Assembly: GCA_018238545.1 (NCBI GenBank) | Contig: JABCTC010000020.1 | Location: 1-64,000 of the forward strand | Length of the DNA stretch: 64,000 nt | Reading direction: 5' to 3' | Source of the DNA: Candidatus Heimdallarchaeota archaeon | GTDB taxonomy: Archaea; Asgardarchaeota; Heimdallarchaeia; Heimdallarchaeales; Heimdallarchaeaceae | Part shown: positions 38,089 to 47,563 of the stretch, one piece after another | Numbering within the stretch: position 1 is the stretch's first letter | How the letters are laid out: each line of letters opens with the position of its first letter | Position numbers and translations under genes: made by a program | The notes under the pieces: generated by a model | Database searches by the model: none | What the model was told of the DNA's origin: nothing | The model's input: the letters and a program-made list of their open reading frames with translations, nothing else

Positions 38089-39003
38089 ATGAGCGAGGAA
38101 AATAAAAAAGAAGAAAATGCTCAAGATAAACCTGCATCTGCAGAAGTGGTTGAAGATAAACCTGCATCTGCAGAAGTGGTTGAAGATAAACCTGCATCTG
38201 CAGAAGTGGTTGAAGATAAACCTGCAGATGCAGAAGTGGTTGAAGATAAACCTGCAGATGCAGAAGTGGTTGAAGATAAACCTGCAAAAAAGACACAAAA
38301 ATACATACATAATTGCACTAAATGTGGTAAATGTTGTGAGAAATGGACTGAAATCCCTTTTTATCTAGAAGATCTCCAACGATGGATCAAAGATGGTTCT
38401 ATCAATTATGTTTTGCCATTTATTCAATTGGAAGAAACTCCTCCAATGTATGTGCGAATGTTTCTGAAAAGAACACCCGTTGAAGGTGAAGATCCTAATC
38501 CTTCTGGTTGCCCGTTATATGATTACGAGAATAAAATCTGCAATTTATACAGCTCAATGCCTTTACATTGCGTTGCTTATCCTTTAGCTTATAACGGTGA
38601 GAAGTTCTATCTTGTTGACACAGAATCGCCAGGATTAGGTTCAGGCAGTATGTCAAAAGAATCTTTAGCAGAAGCCAGATTACGCGCAAAAAACCATTTT
38701 TCAGCACTTACATCAACAAGTTCCATACTTCCATTAATTTATTCTCTAATCCTCAGAAATATGATGCAAAGAAACCAAGAAGCAATGGATAGTATGTCTG
38801 AGGAAGATAGAAAACAGTTAGACGAATTGATGAAAAAATCTGAAGAAAGCACAACTGATGAAACTGAACCAACTGATGAAACTGAACCAACTGATGAAAC
38901 TGAACCAACTGATGAAACTGAACCAACTGATGAAACTGAACCAACTGATGAAACTGAAGAAGAAATAGATGATTTTGAAGATTTGGAGGACATAGAAAAA
39001 TAA
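38089..39003 (+). CDS. YkgJ-type cysteine cluster protein with repetitive acidic N- and C-terminal tails
   Basis: CTKCGKCCEKWTEIPFYLEDLQRW...GCPLYDYENKICNLYSSMPLHCVAYPL; DKPA(S/D)AEVVE and TDETEP repeats. Confidence 0.85.
   Translation: MSEENKKEENAQDKPASAEVVEDKPASAEVVEDKPASAEVVEDKPADAEVVEDKPADAEVVEDKPAKKTQKYIHNCTKCGKCCEKWTEIPFYLEDLQRWIKDGSINYVLPFIQLEETPPMYVRMFLKRTPVEGEDPNPSGCPLYDYENKICNLYSSMPLHCVAYPLAYNGEKFYLVDTESPGLGSGSMSKESLAEARLRAKNHFSALTSTSSILPLIYSLILRNMMQRNQEAMDSMSEEDRKQLDELMKKSEESTTDETEPTDETEPTDETEPTDETEPTDETEPTDETEEEIDDFEDLEDIEK
38125..38286 (+). repeat. In-frame 30-bp tandem repeat, five copies plus partial (DKPA[S/D]AEVVE)
   Basis: gataaacctgcatctgcagaagtggttgaa repeated; last two full copies carry tct to gat. 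Confidence 0.95.
38854..38961 (+). repeat. In-frame 18-bp tandem repeat, six copies (TDETEP, last TDETEE)
   Basis: actgatgaaactgaacca repeated. Confidence 0.95.
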
Positions 39004-39016
39004 AAGGGCCCTAAGG

Positions 39017-39032
39017 CTGAGGAACCCCTCAG
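39017..39032. terminator. Bidirectional terminator-like hairpin between convergent genes
   Basis: CTGAGG-AACC-CCTCAG, 6-bp perfect stem, T-rich on both sides, in the 33-bp gap between convergent stops at 39003 and 39037. Confidence 0.6.
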
Positions 39033-39036
39033 TTTC

Positions 39037-39717
39037 TTATTCACTCTCATCTTGACAATATAAGTCTCCTGACCCCATCAGATGCCCATCATCTGATTTT
39101 GTATTTAGATATTTTAGATTGTAAACATTTGGTTTAATCGAAATTGGTATTCGATCTGTAACATCGATACCTGCATCACATAGACCAGCAACTTTTGTTG
39201 GATTATTTGTCATTAATTTAACAGATTGGATTTTCAATGCTTTTAATGCGTCAATAGCTACTAAATATGACCTCTCATCCTTATTGAACCCCAATAATTC
39301 ATTAGCTTCATTGGTATTGTATCCCATTTCCTGTAATGTGTATGTCTTCAATTTGTTAAATAGTCCAATCCCTCTTCCTTCTTGTCTTAAATATATCAGA
39401 ATACCATATTCCTCTTTTGCAATATGATCCATCGCGAATTCTAACTGTTCTCTGCAATCGCATCTCAAGGATGTAAAAGCATCACCTGTCAAACATTCAG
39501 AATGGATTCTCATAGGGACATTCTCTTTTCCTATAGGGTTTCCTTTTATGATAATGGTATGTTCTTTCATGTCTCTCAAACTTAGAAAACCTATAATTTC
39601 AAATTCACCATGCTGCGTAGGTAATTTTGCTATTGATCCAAAATGAACTAGTTCTGTATCTTTTAACCCTAGTTTGACAATTTTCGCTCTGATACTACGT
39701 TCAATATCGTCTGTCAT
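39037..39717 (-). CDS. ribA: GTP cyclohydrolase II
   Basis: RIHSECLTGDAFTSLRCDCREQLEFAMDHIAKEEYGILIYLRQEGRGIGLFNKLKTYTLQ...LMTNNPTKVAGL. Confidence 0.95.
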   Translation of the reverse strand: MTDDIERSIRAKIVKLGLKDTELVHFGSIAKLPTQHGEFEIIGFLSLRDMKEHTIIIKGNPIGKENVPMRIHSECLTGDAFTSLRCDCREQLEFAMDHIAKEEYGILIYLRQEGRGIGLFNKLKTYTLQEMGYNTNEANELLGFNKDERSYLVAIDALKALKIQSVKLMTNNPTKVAGLCDAGIDVTDRIPISIKPNVYNLKYLNTKSDDGHLMGSGDLYCQDESE

Positions 39718-39769
39718 TTTTTCCGTCTCGTTATCTGTTATTTTCTGCTTTTTGTATATTGAGTTCGTG

Positions 39770-40078
39770 CTAATATATTAACTTGAATACATTTAATTTT
39801 CCTTCTGGTTCTTTCCATTTAACATCAATATTGTAAACTTTTGCGGAAGGGGGACCTCTCTTTGCATAACCTATGAGATTGAATAGTTTCTCTTCTTTGC
39901 CTTCTGCTATGATTTCTACAGTTCCATCTCTAAGGTTTCTTACTGTGCCCACCAAATTTAATCTAGTAGCATAATCCCTAGTAGATGCTCTGAAAAAGAC
40001 TCCTTGAACTATACCTGTAACAATGATTTCTACTCTTTTTAACGAATTATCAGTCATTATTTCTGTACCTACTAACAT
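39770..40078 (-). CDS. Acylphosphatase
   Basis: RVEIIVTGIVQGVFFRASTRDYATRLNLVGTVRNLRDGTVEIIAEGKEEKL; start may be the internal ATG at 40060. Confidence 0.94.
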   Translation of the reverse strand: MLVGTEIMTDNSLKRVEIIVTGIVQGVFFRASTRDYATRLNLVGTVRNLRDGTVEIIAEGKEEKLFNLIGYAKRGPPSAKVYNIDVKWKEPEGKLNVFKLIY

Positions 40079-40826
40079 ATTTCTTGATTAATATATCAGA
40101 AAACTCTGGAAGAATCTTTTCACAAGGTCCAAAGAAAGAGTGGTCTGAAATAGCTGTAAGGGGGGTTTCTTCGATGTTAAATTCAAGAAGAACTGCACCA
40201 TTATTCTTTGCAAACAAAGGTAATGATGCTACTGGGTGAACAACTCCTGATGTCCCAATTATAAGTACTATATTTGCTTGATTTACCCAATTTACAGCTT
40301 CTTGCCATTTGATTTGATCTAGTGGTTCTCCGAACCAGACTACATCAGGTCGAAGTAAGTTCTTTTTACATTTTGGACATTTTGGGACGATATCTTTCTG
40401 CTCTGCAAACTCTTTGTTATCCCATCTTTGAATATAATCGCAAACTTGACATCGAGCATACCTTATCCTACCGTGTACTTCGACAATTTTTTTGGTATTC
40501 GCAATTTCATGCAACCCATCTACATTTTGTGTAATAACACCTATCAAAAGTCCTTCTTCTTCTAGTTTCGTTAAGGCTTCGTGTGCTGGGTTTGGTTGCG
40601 CTTGCAACAGAATCCTCATGCGAGCTCTATACCACTCCCAAACAAGATTAGGATCATTGCTAAATGCGTAGGGTGTTGCTAAATCTTGAGCGTGATATTG
40701 ATTCCAAAGACCATCCTCTCCTCTAAAAGTAGGCATGCCCGAAGCTTTGGATATTCCTGCACCTACTAGAACAACAATTTTTGGTTCCAGTTCTAATAAA
40801 TTATCAGTAATGGAATCGATACTCAT
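40050..40826 (-). CDS. SIR2-family NAD-dependent protein deacylase (sirtuin)
   Basis: VVLVGAGISKASGMPTFRG...VITQNVDGLHEIANTKKIVEVHGRIRYARCQVC...CPKCKKNLLRPDVVWFGEPLD. Confidence 0.95.
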   Translation of the reverse strand: MSIDSITDNLLELEPKIVVLVGAGISKASGMPTFRGEDGLWNQYHAQDLATPYAFSNDPNLVWEWYRARMRILLQAQPNPAHEALTKLEEEGLLIGVITQNVDGLHEIANTKKIVEVHGRIRYARCQVCDYIQRWDNKEFAEQKDIVPKCPKCKKNLLRPDVVWFGEPLDQIKWQEAVNWVNQANIVLIIGTSGVVHPVASLPLFAKNNGAVLLEFNIEETPLTAISDHSFFGPCEKILPEFSDILIKKYVSRYRNND

Positions 40827-40929
40827 TACTAATGAATCTCACTTTGACATAAAAAAGTAATGTGTGAATGAATCAAAGTTTCTTTCATGTAAAAAAACAA
40901 AAAAGCTAAGTCATAATTTTCTGGTTTAA

Positions 40930-42093
40930 TTAAATTCCAAACTTTCTTTTCTTTCCAGTGACATCCTGGTATAGTGTATCTATGCTAGAAGCATATTCAG
41001 GATACCTTGTATAAGCAATCTGGAAAGCCATATCAATTTCAGATTCTCCTAATGAAGCAAATTGCTGTTTTGGATTTGTGGTAAGAGCATAATACTGCGA
41101 AATAATGCTTGTTCCAGAGTATCTTATGATTTTAATAACTTCCCCTTCTAATTTGAGTATAGATGAACCAATGATTTTCTTGTGATTATGTCCACTTGCT
41201 TCAACATCTTCTTGTAATTTCCTGAGGATTTCCTTGCTGAAATCACTTTCTTCCCCTCCTTTAGCTTTACCAACAGTTAAATCGCATATTACACTATTGG
41301 GATAATTTGAAATCAAATCTGGAGTGGTGAACAAAACATCGAATTGATCGGGAGGTACATAATTGGCTGGAAATAAGGATACTAAAAGTTCTCTTCTAGG
41401 TTGAAATGCTTGTAATGAAGATAAAAACGGTTTGACCATCTCTGTACCACAGACAACAGCTATGGGTTTTCCGTTTACAAGAGCATGAACAACTCTATCT
41501 TGCCCTTTGCTAACTAATCGCATAAAGAAGTAAGGTGAAGCGGCTGCTCTATCAATTTCGATTGTTTGAACCCCAGAATCATCATCTTTTTTTGACTCTA
41601 GGACGGTTTTGATATTTTCACCCCATTTTGTGATTCTTGCTCTTAAGGAATCATCCATCTCATAACTTGGCTCGTAAAGTAACAAACCAGATATTTGTTT
41701 TGAAACATTTGAACTGTTATAATTGAAAACAGGAACTTTTGTATAAAGTTGTGACTGTAATTCTTCAGGAATAATATAGGTTAGACAGGCCATGGTAATG
41801 GGAGAGCGTTTACTTTTACATGGAACTCCAAAGAAAAATGAATAAGCAACTCCACCTATATCATGCAAAGGCATAACGGCACTTGATTCTTTCAGGAAAT
41901 CTGTAGCGGCAGCACCCATAAGCATTCGAATAGAAACTTTTTGAGCCTCCTCTTCTGTTAGATTCTCAAAATGTACTGCTCTGGTTCCTACGGTGTCATC
42001 AAATACACTAAAACATAATTTGTGAACCATTTGAAAATATAGTTTTGCGGTTTCTATTAAATGTATTGTTGAGGGAAACGATGTTACTCGCAA
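40930..42093 (-). CDS. Hypothetical protein, possible longin/DENN-like alpha-beta N-terminal region (tentative)
   Basis: 387-aa ORF; no familiar enzyme motif; KLCFSVFDDTVGTRAVHF...GGVAYSFFFGVPCKSKRSPITMACLTYIIPEE. Confidence 0.6.
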   Translation of the reverse strand: MRVTSFPSTIHLIETAKLYFQMVHKLCFSVFDDTVGTRAVHFENLTEEEAQKVSIRMLMGAAATDFLKESSAVMPLHDIGGVAYSFFFGVPCKSKRSPITMACLTYIIPEELQSQLYTKVPVFNYNSSNVSKQISGLLLYEPSYEMDDSLRARITKWGENIKTVLESKKDDDSGVQTIEIDRAAASPYFFMRLVSKGQDRVVHALVNGKPIAVVCGTEMVKPFLSSLQAFQPRRELLVSLFPANYVPPDQFDVLFTTPDLISNYPNSVICDLTVGKAKGGEESDFSKEILRKLQEDVEASGHNHKKIIGSSILKLEGEVIKIIRYSGTSIISQYYALTTNPKQQFASLGESEIDMAFQIAYTRYPEYASSIDTLYQDVTGKKRKFGI

Positions 42094-42186
42094 ATGGATG
42101 ATAGAACCACTAGAATGCTTAAATAATTCAGCGGATGATTTTTATATTAATAATTTAAAGAAAAGTTGCCGAATCCGGTGGTATGA

Positions 42187-42498
42187 GTGATAAACACCAC
42201 AGAATTAGAAGAACTAGTGGAAAGGTTAGGTAAAACTAAACGCCTTATCCTCATCGAACTGTCAAAGGGGGCGGCTGGATACAAGAAACTATCAAAGAAA
42301 CTACAAATAGGCTTGGATACCATACGTTCTCATGTAAAGACTGGAAAACATTCCAGATCGCTCAATCAAATTGGACTAATCAAACAAGAGGAAAGGGGTT
42401 GGTCACTAACCGAATTAGGTATAAATATATTGGAATTGGTGAAAAGAGATCCTGAATATTCTCCTTTCTTTGTAGAACCTCAAACAAAAGAAGAATAG
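42187..42498 (+). CDS. Winged-helix DNA-binding protein
   Basis: LGKTKRLILIELSKGAAGYKKLSKKLQIGLDTIRSHVKTGKHSRSLNQIGLIKQEERGWSLTELGINILE. Confidence 0.7.
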   Translation: MINTTELEELVERLGKTKRLILIELSKGAAGYKKLSKKLQIGLDTIRSHVKTGKHSRSLNQIGLIKQEERGWSLTELGINILELVKRDPEYSPFFVEPQTKEE

Positions 42499-42559
42499 GA
42501 GAATTGAAGGGCTACTTTCATCTTCCTTTTTTTTTTATTTTTTTAACGCGTTTTCAGTA

Positions 42560-44197
42560 TCAATAACAATCTAGAGCTTTTTCTAAGATTCTTATTACCT
42601 CGTCCCTTCCTAGAGCATCAATTAATGTTCCGGCTCTTGGACCTGATTTTCTACCTAAGATGATTTTGTATATTGCTCTGAAGAATAGCGTTGGTTTAAG
42701 ATTTGCTTCTTTTGCAGAGTTATAAAGATCTTGAGTGATATCATCTCCTTGATGACTCTCTGGAATCTCTTTGACAGCACTAAGTAGCTGTTCTAATATA
42801 TCCTTCTCAATTATTTTAACATCATCACATCTAGGATTCTCAACTATTTTGAATATTAGATTTTCATTTGCATAATTTTCAATCCAATATTTCGCTTTCT
42901 CATATCTATCGTTGAATAAATTCATATCATGACTCGAGATATCTTTAGGTAATGTGCCTCCTTTAGTTAACTTTTGAATTACTTGTTCTTTGTCAAACAA
43001 ACAGACTTGCATTACTGTAACTAAGTGACCATAATCAACCTTCACTGGTTTTGTAGGCGTTTTTTGATGGATTTTTGCTAATTCATATGCCTTAACAGTT
43101 TTTTCTCTTGTTTTTTGATGCTCAATTTCTACTTCATCATAAAAAATTTCCTCAGCATTATCATACTCACTTGCAATACTAGGAACATCAAAATCGACTC
43201 TGAAATCAAAGTCTGTTCTGAGGTTATGTCTATAAATTTTATATAGAAATATTTCAGGTTCTAAGATTTTTGGGAATTCTGATACAGGCATACCACTCCC
43301 ACTACTTCCACTTAGTTTTTTACCTCCAAAGGTTAGAAAACCATGCTGGATAAGTAACGGTAGTTTTTCCTTTTCGAAGATGTTCTTATGTATGGCTAAT
43401 GATGTATCTATAGATCCCCCTGCAACACCGTGGTCCTTTCCTGATGATTCTACAGTTACTCCTAAGAAATCCTGTCTCGCTGCCCAATCTAGTCTCCACT
43501 TTATCTTCCAAAGCGTATCTCCTAGAATAATCGAAGATTCTTGCCCGCAACCCCGTTTCTCCCTATGACATAGTAGATTAACCTTGATTTTATTGTCAAT
43601 AAACTCATAATTGACTATTTTTGGAGCTGCTAAATTCTTACATTTTGGGCACTGAATAAGAAAGAAGTCTTCCATTTTTGAGCCTGTAATTCTTTCAGTT
43701 ATTTCGAACATTTCTTCCTTTTTCTCAAGAAACAGTTTCGCATATTTATCATATATTCTATCAAAATATAATTTTGAGGTGTGAATTGGTTCGGGATTAA
43801 CGTCAAAATCATTCATTATGGCTAAAGCATCAGTGATGAAGTGATCTGCATAAGAGTCATGACACCCTAATGGATCTGGTACTTCGTTGATTGCGTGTCC
43901 TAAATACGGTGATAACATTTTTCCATGATCTTTCTTGAAGAAAGCTGGTATCTTATCAAATGGATCTAAATCATCTATGTTGAGTATGTATTGAGAATCT
44001 GCTCCTAGGTTGATTAATTCTCTTTGAATAGCTCTACAAGTTACAGCTTCCTTGAAGTTTCCTATATGATAATGTCCGGAAGGTGCCCAGCCTGTAGCAA
44101 CAACTTGTTTATTTCCAAATCTTTCGACGGCTTCTTCACTTACCACTGTTGCCCAGTGTTTGAAAGCATACTCATCATTCTCTTCAATATGATTCAT
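42560..44197 (-). CDS. lysS: Lysyl-tRNA synthetase, class I
   Basis: VVATGWAPSGHYHIGNFKEAVTCRAIQREL (HIGH-like), SSGKDHGVAGGSIDTS, FGGKKLSGSSGSGMPVSEF (KMSKS-like). Confidence 0.94.
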   Translation of the reverse strand: MNHIEENDEYAFKHWATVVSEEAVERFGNKQVVATGWAPSGHYHIGNFKEAVTCRAIQRELINLGADSQYILNIDDLDPFDKIPAFFKKDHGKMLSPYLGHAINEVPDPLGCHDSYADHFITDALAIMNDFDVNPEPIHTSKLYFDRIYDKYAKLFLEKKEEMFEITERITGSKMEDFFLIQCPKCKNLAAPKIVNYEFIDNKIKVNLLCHREKRGCGQESSIILGDTLWKIKWRLDWAARQDFLGVTVESSGKDHGVAGGSIDTSLAIHKNIFEKEKLPLLIQHGFLTFGGKKLSGSSGSGMPVSEFPKILEPEIFLYKIYRHNLRTDFDFRVDFDVPSIASEYDNAEEIFYDEVEIEHQKTREKTVKAYELAKIHQKTPTKPVKVDYGHLVTVMQVCLFDKEQVIQKLTKGGTLPKDISSHDMNLFNDRYEKAKYWIENYANENLIFKIVENPRCDDVKIIEKDILEQLLSAVKEIPESHQGDDITQDLYNSAKEANLKPTLFFRAIYKIILGRKSGPRAGTLIDALGRDEVIRILEKALDCY

Positions 44198-44241
44198 TAT
44201 CGTGTTTTTCCTTTTGTTTATCTTAAGAATTATGATGTAAG

Positions 44242-45624
44242 TTACTTCAATTTAGCATATAAGCTTTCTATTTTTGCCACCCACTCACCGAATTTATCGG
44301 GTGTTTCTGGATATTCATCGCACAATTTCGCTACAGCTTTACTTACATCAATTGTTCTTTTGATTAGAATTAATAAGCCTATTTTTGGTAAACAACGTAT
44401 TGCTCTGTTGAGAAGATTAAACAAGGAATTTTTCTTCAATATGCCTTCTGAAGTTAGATCTGCTTGTTTGATTACCTTTCTCTTGAGGAGAAATTCAAGA
44501 TTATCTGCTCCTAATTTTTCCAATGTTAAAGTCAGAATTCTGCTACGGGCATTGTCTGAACCAAAACTAGAAAAGATGTGTCTGTTATATCCCCATAAAT
44601 CTTGTGTGGAATATTCGTTTCTATCAATTACTTCCTTTGCAATTTGACCGGCATAGTATCCTGCTAATAAAGCAGGACCATGACCTTCTGCTGTTAGGGG
44701 GTCGGCATGAAAAGCTGCGTCTCCAGCTACTAATAACCCAGGTGCAACAGCATTCCATAATGGCGGACGAATCGGTACATTTCCCCCTCTTCCATCTAAG
44801 ACCGTGTATGCTTCAGGCGAATAGTATTTTGCCATAGCATTGAAGTATATTGATTTTACACTCTTGTCCTTGTTTAATCCTTCTTTGATGAATCCTGTCC
44901 CACAATTTAGTTTTTTGTGACCGTCAGCAAAAAACCAGATGTAGCCTGGTGCAGGTATGTCTTTTTCATACTTGAGCACAATTTTTCCATCTAAATCATG
45001 TTCCTCCTTTAATTCAATTATCTCTCGATAACAAGAAGCGTAATCTGATTTTGTTAATTTGTTGTACAGAAATGGTTCAAGAGATTCATCTATGGTTGTT
45101 CTAACAATCCCTCTTACTCCACTACAATCAATAACTATTTTTGAATGAATCTCATCTTCCTCTTTGTTCCAAGGTTTAATTACTACTCCACTGACTTTAT
45201 TTTCTTTTATTATTGCTCTAATTACTTTCGTTTGATAAAGCAATTTAACTCCTCTATCTAATGCATCTTGTAGTAATCTTTGGCCATATTTGTGCCGGTC
45301 TACCATATAACCAATTGCCGGTAAAGCGATATGATCTTTCTTTATCGCTGTTTGAAGAACTAATTCTTTTACATCAGCATTTATCTCTTCTCCATGAGGG
45401 TATTGTACTTTTAATAAATCCGATGCAGTATGTGATGTTTCTTTTGAAATAGCTTCTCCACACACCTTATCACCTATTTTCTCCTTTTTCTTTGAATCCA
45501 ATAAAATAACTTTCAATCCATTGTTAATACAAGATATCGCTGCACTAACACCTGCTGGACCAGCTCCTACTACAATAACATCATAGTGACTTTTCATGCT
45601 TGAAATACTTCTATTCGAAGTCAT
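44242..45624 (-). CDS. Geranylgeranyl reductase family FAD-dependent oxidoreductase
   Basis: YDVIVVGAGPAGVSAAISCINNGLKVILLDSK...GDKVCGEAIS...YIWFFADGHKKLNCGTGF...GLLVAGDAAFHADPLTAEGHGPALLAGYYAG. Confidence 0.9.
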   Translation of the reverse strand: MTSNRSISSMKSHYDVIVVGAGPAGVSAAISCINNGLKVILLDSKKKEKIGDKVCGEAISKETSHTASDLLKVQYPHGEEINADVKELVLQTAIKKDHIALPAIGYMVDRHKYGQRLLQDALDRGVKLLYQTKVIRAIIKENKVSGVVIKPWNKEEDEIHSKIVIDCSGVRGIVRTTIDESLEPFLYNKLTKSDYASCYREIIELKEEHDLDGKIVLKYEKDIPAPGYIWFFADGHKKLNCGTGFIKEGLNKDKSVKSIYFNAMAKYYSPEAYTVLDGRGGNVPIRPPLWNAVAPGLLVAGDAAFHADPLTAEGHGPALLAGYYAGQIAKEVIDRNEYSTQDLWGYNRHIFSSFGSDNARSRILTLTLEKLGADNLEFLLKRKVIKQADLTSEGILKKNSLFNLLNRAIRCLPKIGLLILIKRTIDVSKAVAKLCDEYPETPDKFGEWVAKIESLYAKLK

Positions 45625-45782
45625 AAATAAATTCTGCGGAATTCAACTATTCTTTTTGCTTTAATAAAATTATAATACTAATAAAATCATTAAGGGATGA
45701 TGATTGAATCTTCCGCCTTATTCCGCATTAACATGTAGGTTCAGAGAGAGTTTTTAGGTTTAAATAATGTAATAAGGGGGGT

Positions 45783-45966
45783 AGTAGTGATGTTCGTTAG
45801 AAGAACTGAACGGATAAAAGTGAAACATAGTTTCACGCTGGTCTTCACCTACGGGACAGTGGATGCCGTGAGTCATCCTCACTGTTGAACTGTTTAGAGT
45901 AATCGATGCAGAGATGATAACAGTTGAAGACCTTAAATGTTCGTTAACGTTCGGAAAGGTCACTCA
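45783..45966 (+). ncRNA. Candidate structured non-coding RNA, class unknown
   Basis: Intergenic island visibly richer in G/C than neighbours; TATA-like ggtttaaataatg at ~45757-45769; helices AGTGA/TCACT (45786-45790/45960-45964), GTGAAA/TTTCAC (45820-45825/45831-45836), GGTCTTCA/TGAAGACC (45840-45847/45925-45932), ACAGTGGATG/CATCCTCACTGT (45856-45865/45874-45885), AACTGTT/AACAGTT (45888-45894/45919-45925); k-turn-like TGATG...CTGA. Confidence 0.6.
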
Positions 45967-45999
45967 TGAAAGAAATGCTAATAGATTAAATAGAGAAGT

Positions 46000-47562
46000 T
46001 TAGGGTGATTTAACCATCTCTCTTCTAACAGTAGTTTCTTTTTCTAATACATCCTTTTCTTCTTTATCTCCTATGAAAACATTGAACATCTCAAATAATG
46101 GCGGTGTATCACCTGATACTAGAACTTTCAGAGTAGTATTTTTTCTGACTGGAGGAGTTTCTACAATCCATGTGATAATTTTATCTCCTTCATCATTAAT
46201 TTGCTCCATAATTTGAGATTCTTCAGGTGTTCTTCCAACAATTGTGTGATTTATCGGAAGTTTGTCCATTAACGAAATCATATCTGTAGTTTCAGACATT
46301 ACGTTCTTTATAATGTAAAGCACAGTGTAACCCATCTCTCTTTCCGAAGGCAAAATAAATTTAGCCACTTTGAAGATTGTTCTACCTTCCTCATTCACAA
46401 TGATTTTTTTACCTCTGAAAAGGTATGGGAAGTAATCTAATGTATAGATCTTTTCAAGTGTTTGATTTACTCCTACATTCTTTTGTTTCCAGATGATGTT
46501 AATTCCCTTTAACTTTGCTTTTTCTATGATACCTGTTGGAGGAAGAGCTTCAGGATTAGTTCTTATAATACTAAACTCTGGAGGTATTTCATCAACAATA
46601 TGCAATTCATGTAAAGGTCGATTATGAATATTGATGTATTTTGTGTGAGAGCTGAATTCCAACCCTTTAGGCGTGATATTTTCAAAAGTGTTTAAAACCG
46701 CTATAACTTCATTTTGAACGATTTCAAGAATTGTGCGATTTATACGTTTTGCAAGTTTGTAACTAATTTCAATTTTTTCTTTTGGTTTAATTTCTGGAAT
46801 TTCCCAAATAATCTCTAAAACCTTCTCCTTTTTCTCCTTAGTTGGATCAATTTCAAGGTTATCTATACCCAAATCTTCAACTTCAAAGTAATAGGGTATC
46901 TCATCTACAATCTCAACTTCTGTAATTGGTTCATCATATTCGTTTTCCAAACTAGAGAAAAGTGTAACATCTCTTTGAGTTTCTCCGATTCCTAAAACAT
47001 TTTCTCTTTCAGTGGTCGCAATCTCACCATTAGGAAGTTTAAATTGGCTTCTACTTTTTATTGTTGAGGGAATCTGATATTTGTTATCTTCTAGTATCTT
47101 TTGTAGAAGCTCATTTCTTAGGTAATCATCTTCAGGAAGTCTTGTGATAGAAACCTCGTGACCTATTATCTTTGTATCTTCTGGGATGTCAAAAGCTTTT
47201 TCAAAATCCTCAGTGACAACTGATTTTGTGTCTTTTATAAGATCCTCTAAATCTCCTGCCACATCTTCATCTGAACGGAGAAGACGTAAAATCAAACTGT
47301 AATCACCAACAATATTTATCTCCGACAAATATTCTACTATCCACCTTGCAACCCTTGTTTCGTGCGGAGCTAAAATTGTTGCCCAAAACTCGTACACGGT
47401 TCTTGCTATCTCTTGCAGATTTCTGCATTCTTTTTCATTTATTAACCCATGAGTGTCGAAGAATGAAACTAATGCGCTCATTGAAGTACTGAAAACATTT
47501 GTATATGGTTCAAGCTTAAGAAAATATCTAGCAGAACCCCAGATCGGTTGTTTCTCCGACAT
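46000..47562 (-). CDS. Cytoplasmic-looking protein with repeated DUF11-like beta-sandwich segments
   Basis: Repeated 'hVxDxIP...I......W......p.e...I.Y.l' segments (VEIVDEIPYYFEV..., LHIVDEIPPEFSI..., SLMDKLPINHTIV...); no signal peptide or TM. Confidence 0.6.
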   Translation of the reverse strand: MSEKQPIWGSARYFLKLEPYTNVFSTSMSALVSFFDTHGLINEKECRNLQEIARTVYEFWATILAPHETRVARWIVEYLSEINIVGDYSLILRLLRSDEDVAGDLEDLIKDTKSVVTEDFEKAFDIPEDTKIIGHEVSITRLPEDDYLRNELLQKILEDNKYQIPSTIKSRSQFKLPNGEIATTERENVLGIGETQRDVTLFSSLENEYDEPITEVEIVDEIPYYFEVEDLGIDNLEIDPTKEKKEKVLEIIWEIPEIKPKEKIEISYKLAKRINRTILEIVQNEVIAVLNTFENITPKGLEFSSHTKYINIHNRPLHELHIVDEIPPEFSIIRTNPEALPPTGIIEKAKLKGINIIWKQKNVGVNQTLEKIYTLDYFPYLFRGKKIIVNEEGRTIFKVAKFILPSEREMGYTVLYIIKNVMSETTDMISLMDKLPINHTIVGRTPEESQIMEQINDEGDKIITWIVETPPVRKNTTLKVLVSGDTPPLFEMFNVFIGDKEEKDVLEKETTVRREMVKSP

Positions 47563-47563
47563 C

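Noticed and set aside
38125-38286. Tandem repeat as a possible CRISPR array
   Set aside because: Units are contiguous with no spacers and are in frame within a CDS.
38038-38318. Antisense and alternate-frame ORFs over the DKPASAEVVE repeat (e.g. 38038-38310 -, 38057-38296 -, 38117-38368 +)
   Set aside because: Repetitive translations arise because the 30-bp unit is a multiple of three and free of stops in several frames; the + frame of the cysteine-cluster protein explains the region.
45760-45963. ORF of 67 aa on the minus strand
   Set aside because: Low-complexity, no homology-like pattern; overlaps the strongly paired RNA candidate.
45783-45966. RNase P RNA, SRP RNA or tRNA identity for the structured RNA
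   Set aside because: I could not find the RNase P core sequences, the SRP helix 8 signature or a tRNA cloverleaf; left as unassigned until covariance models are run.
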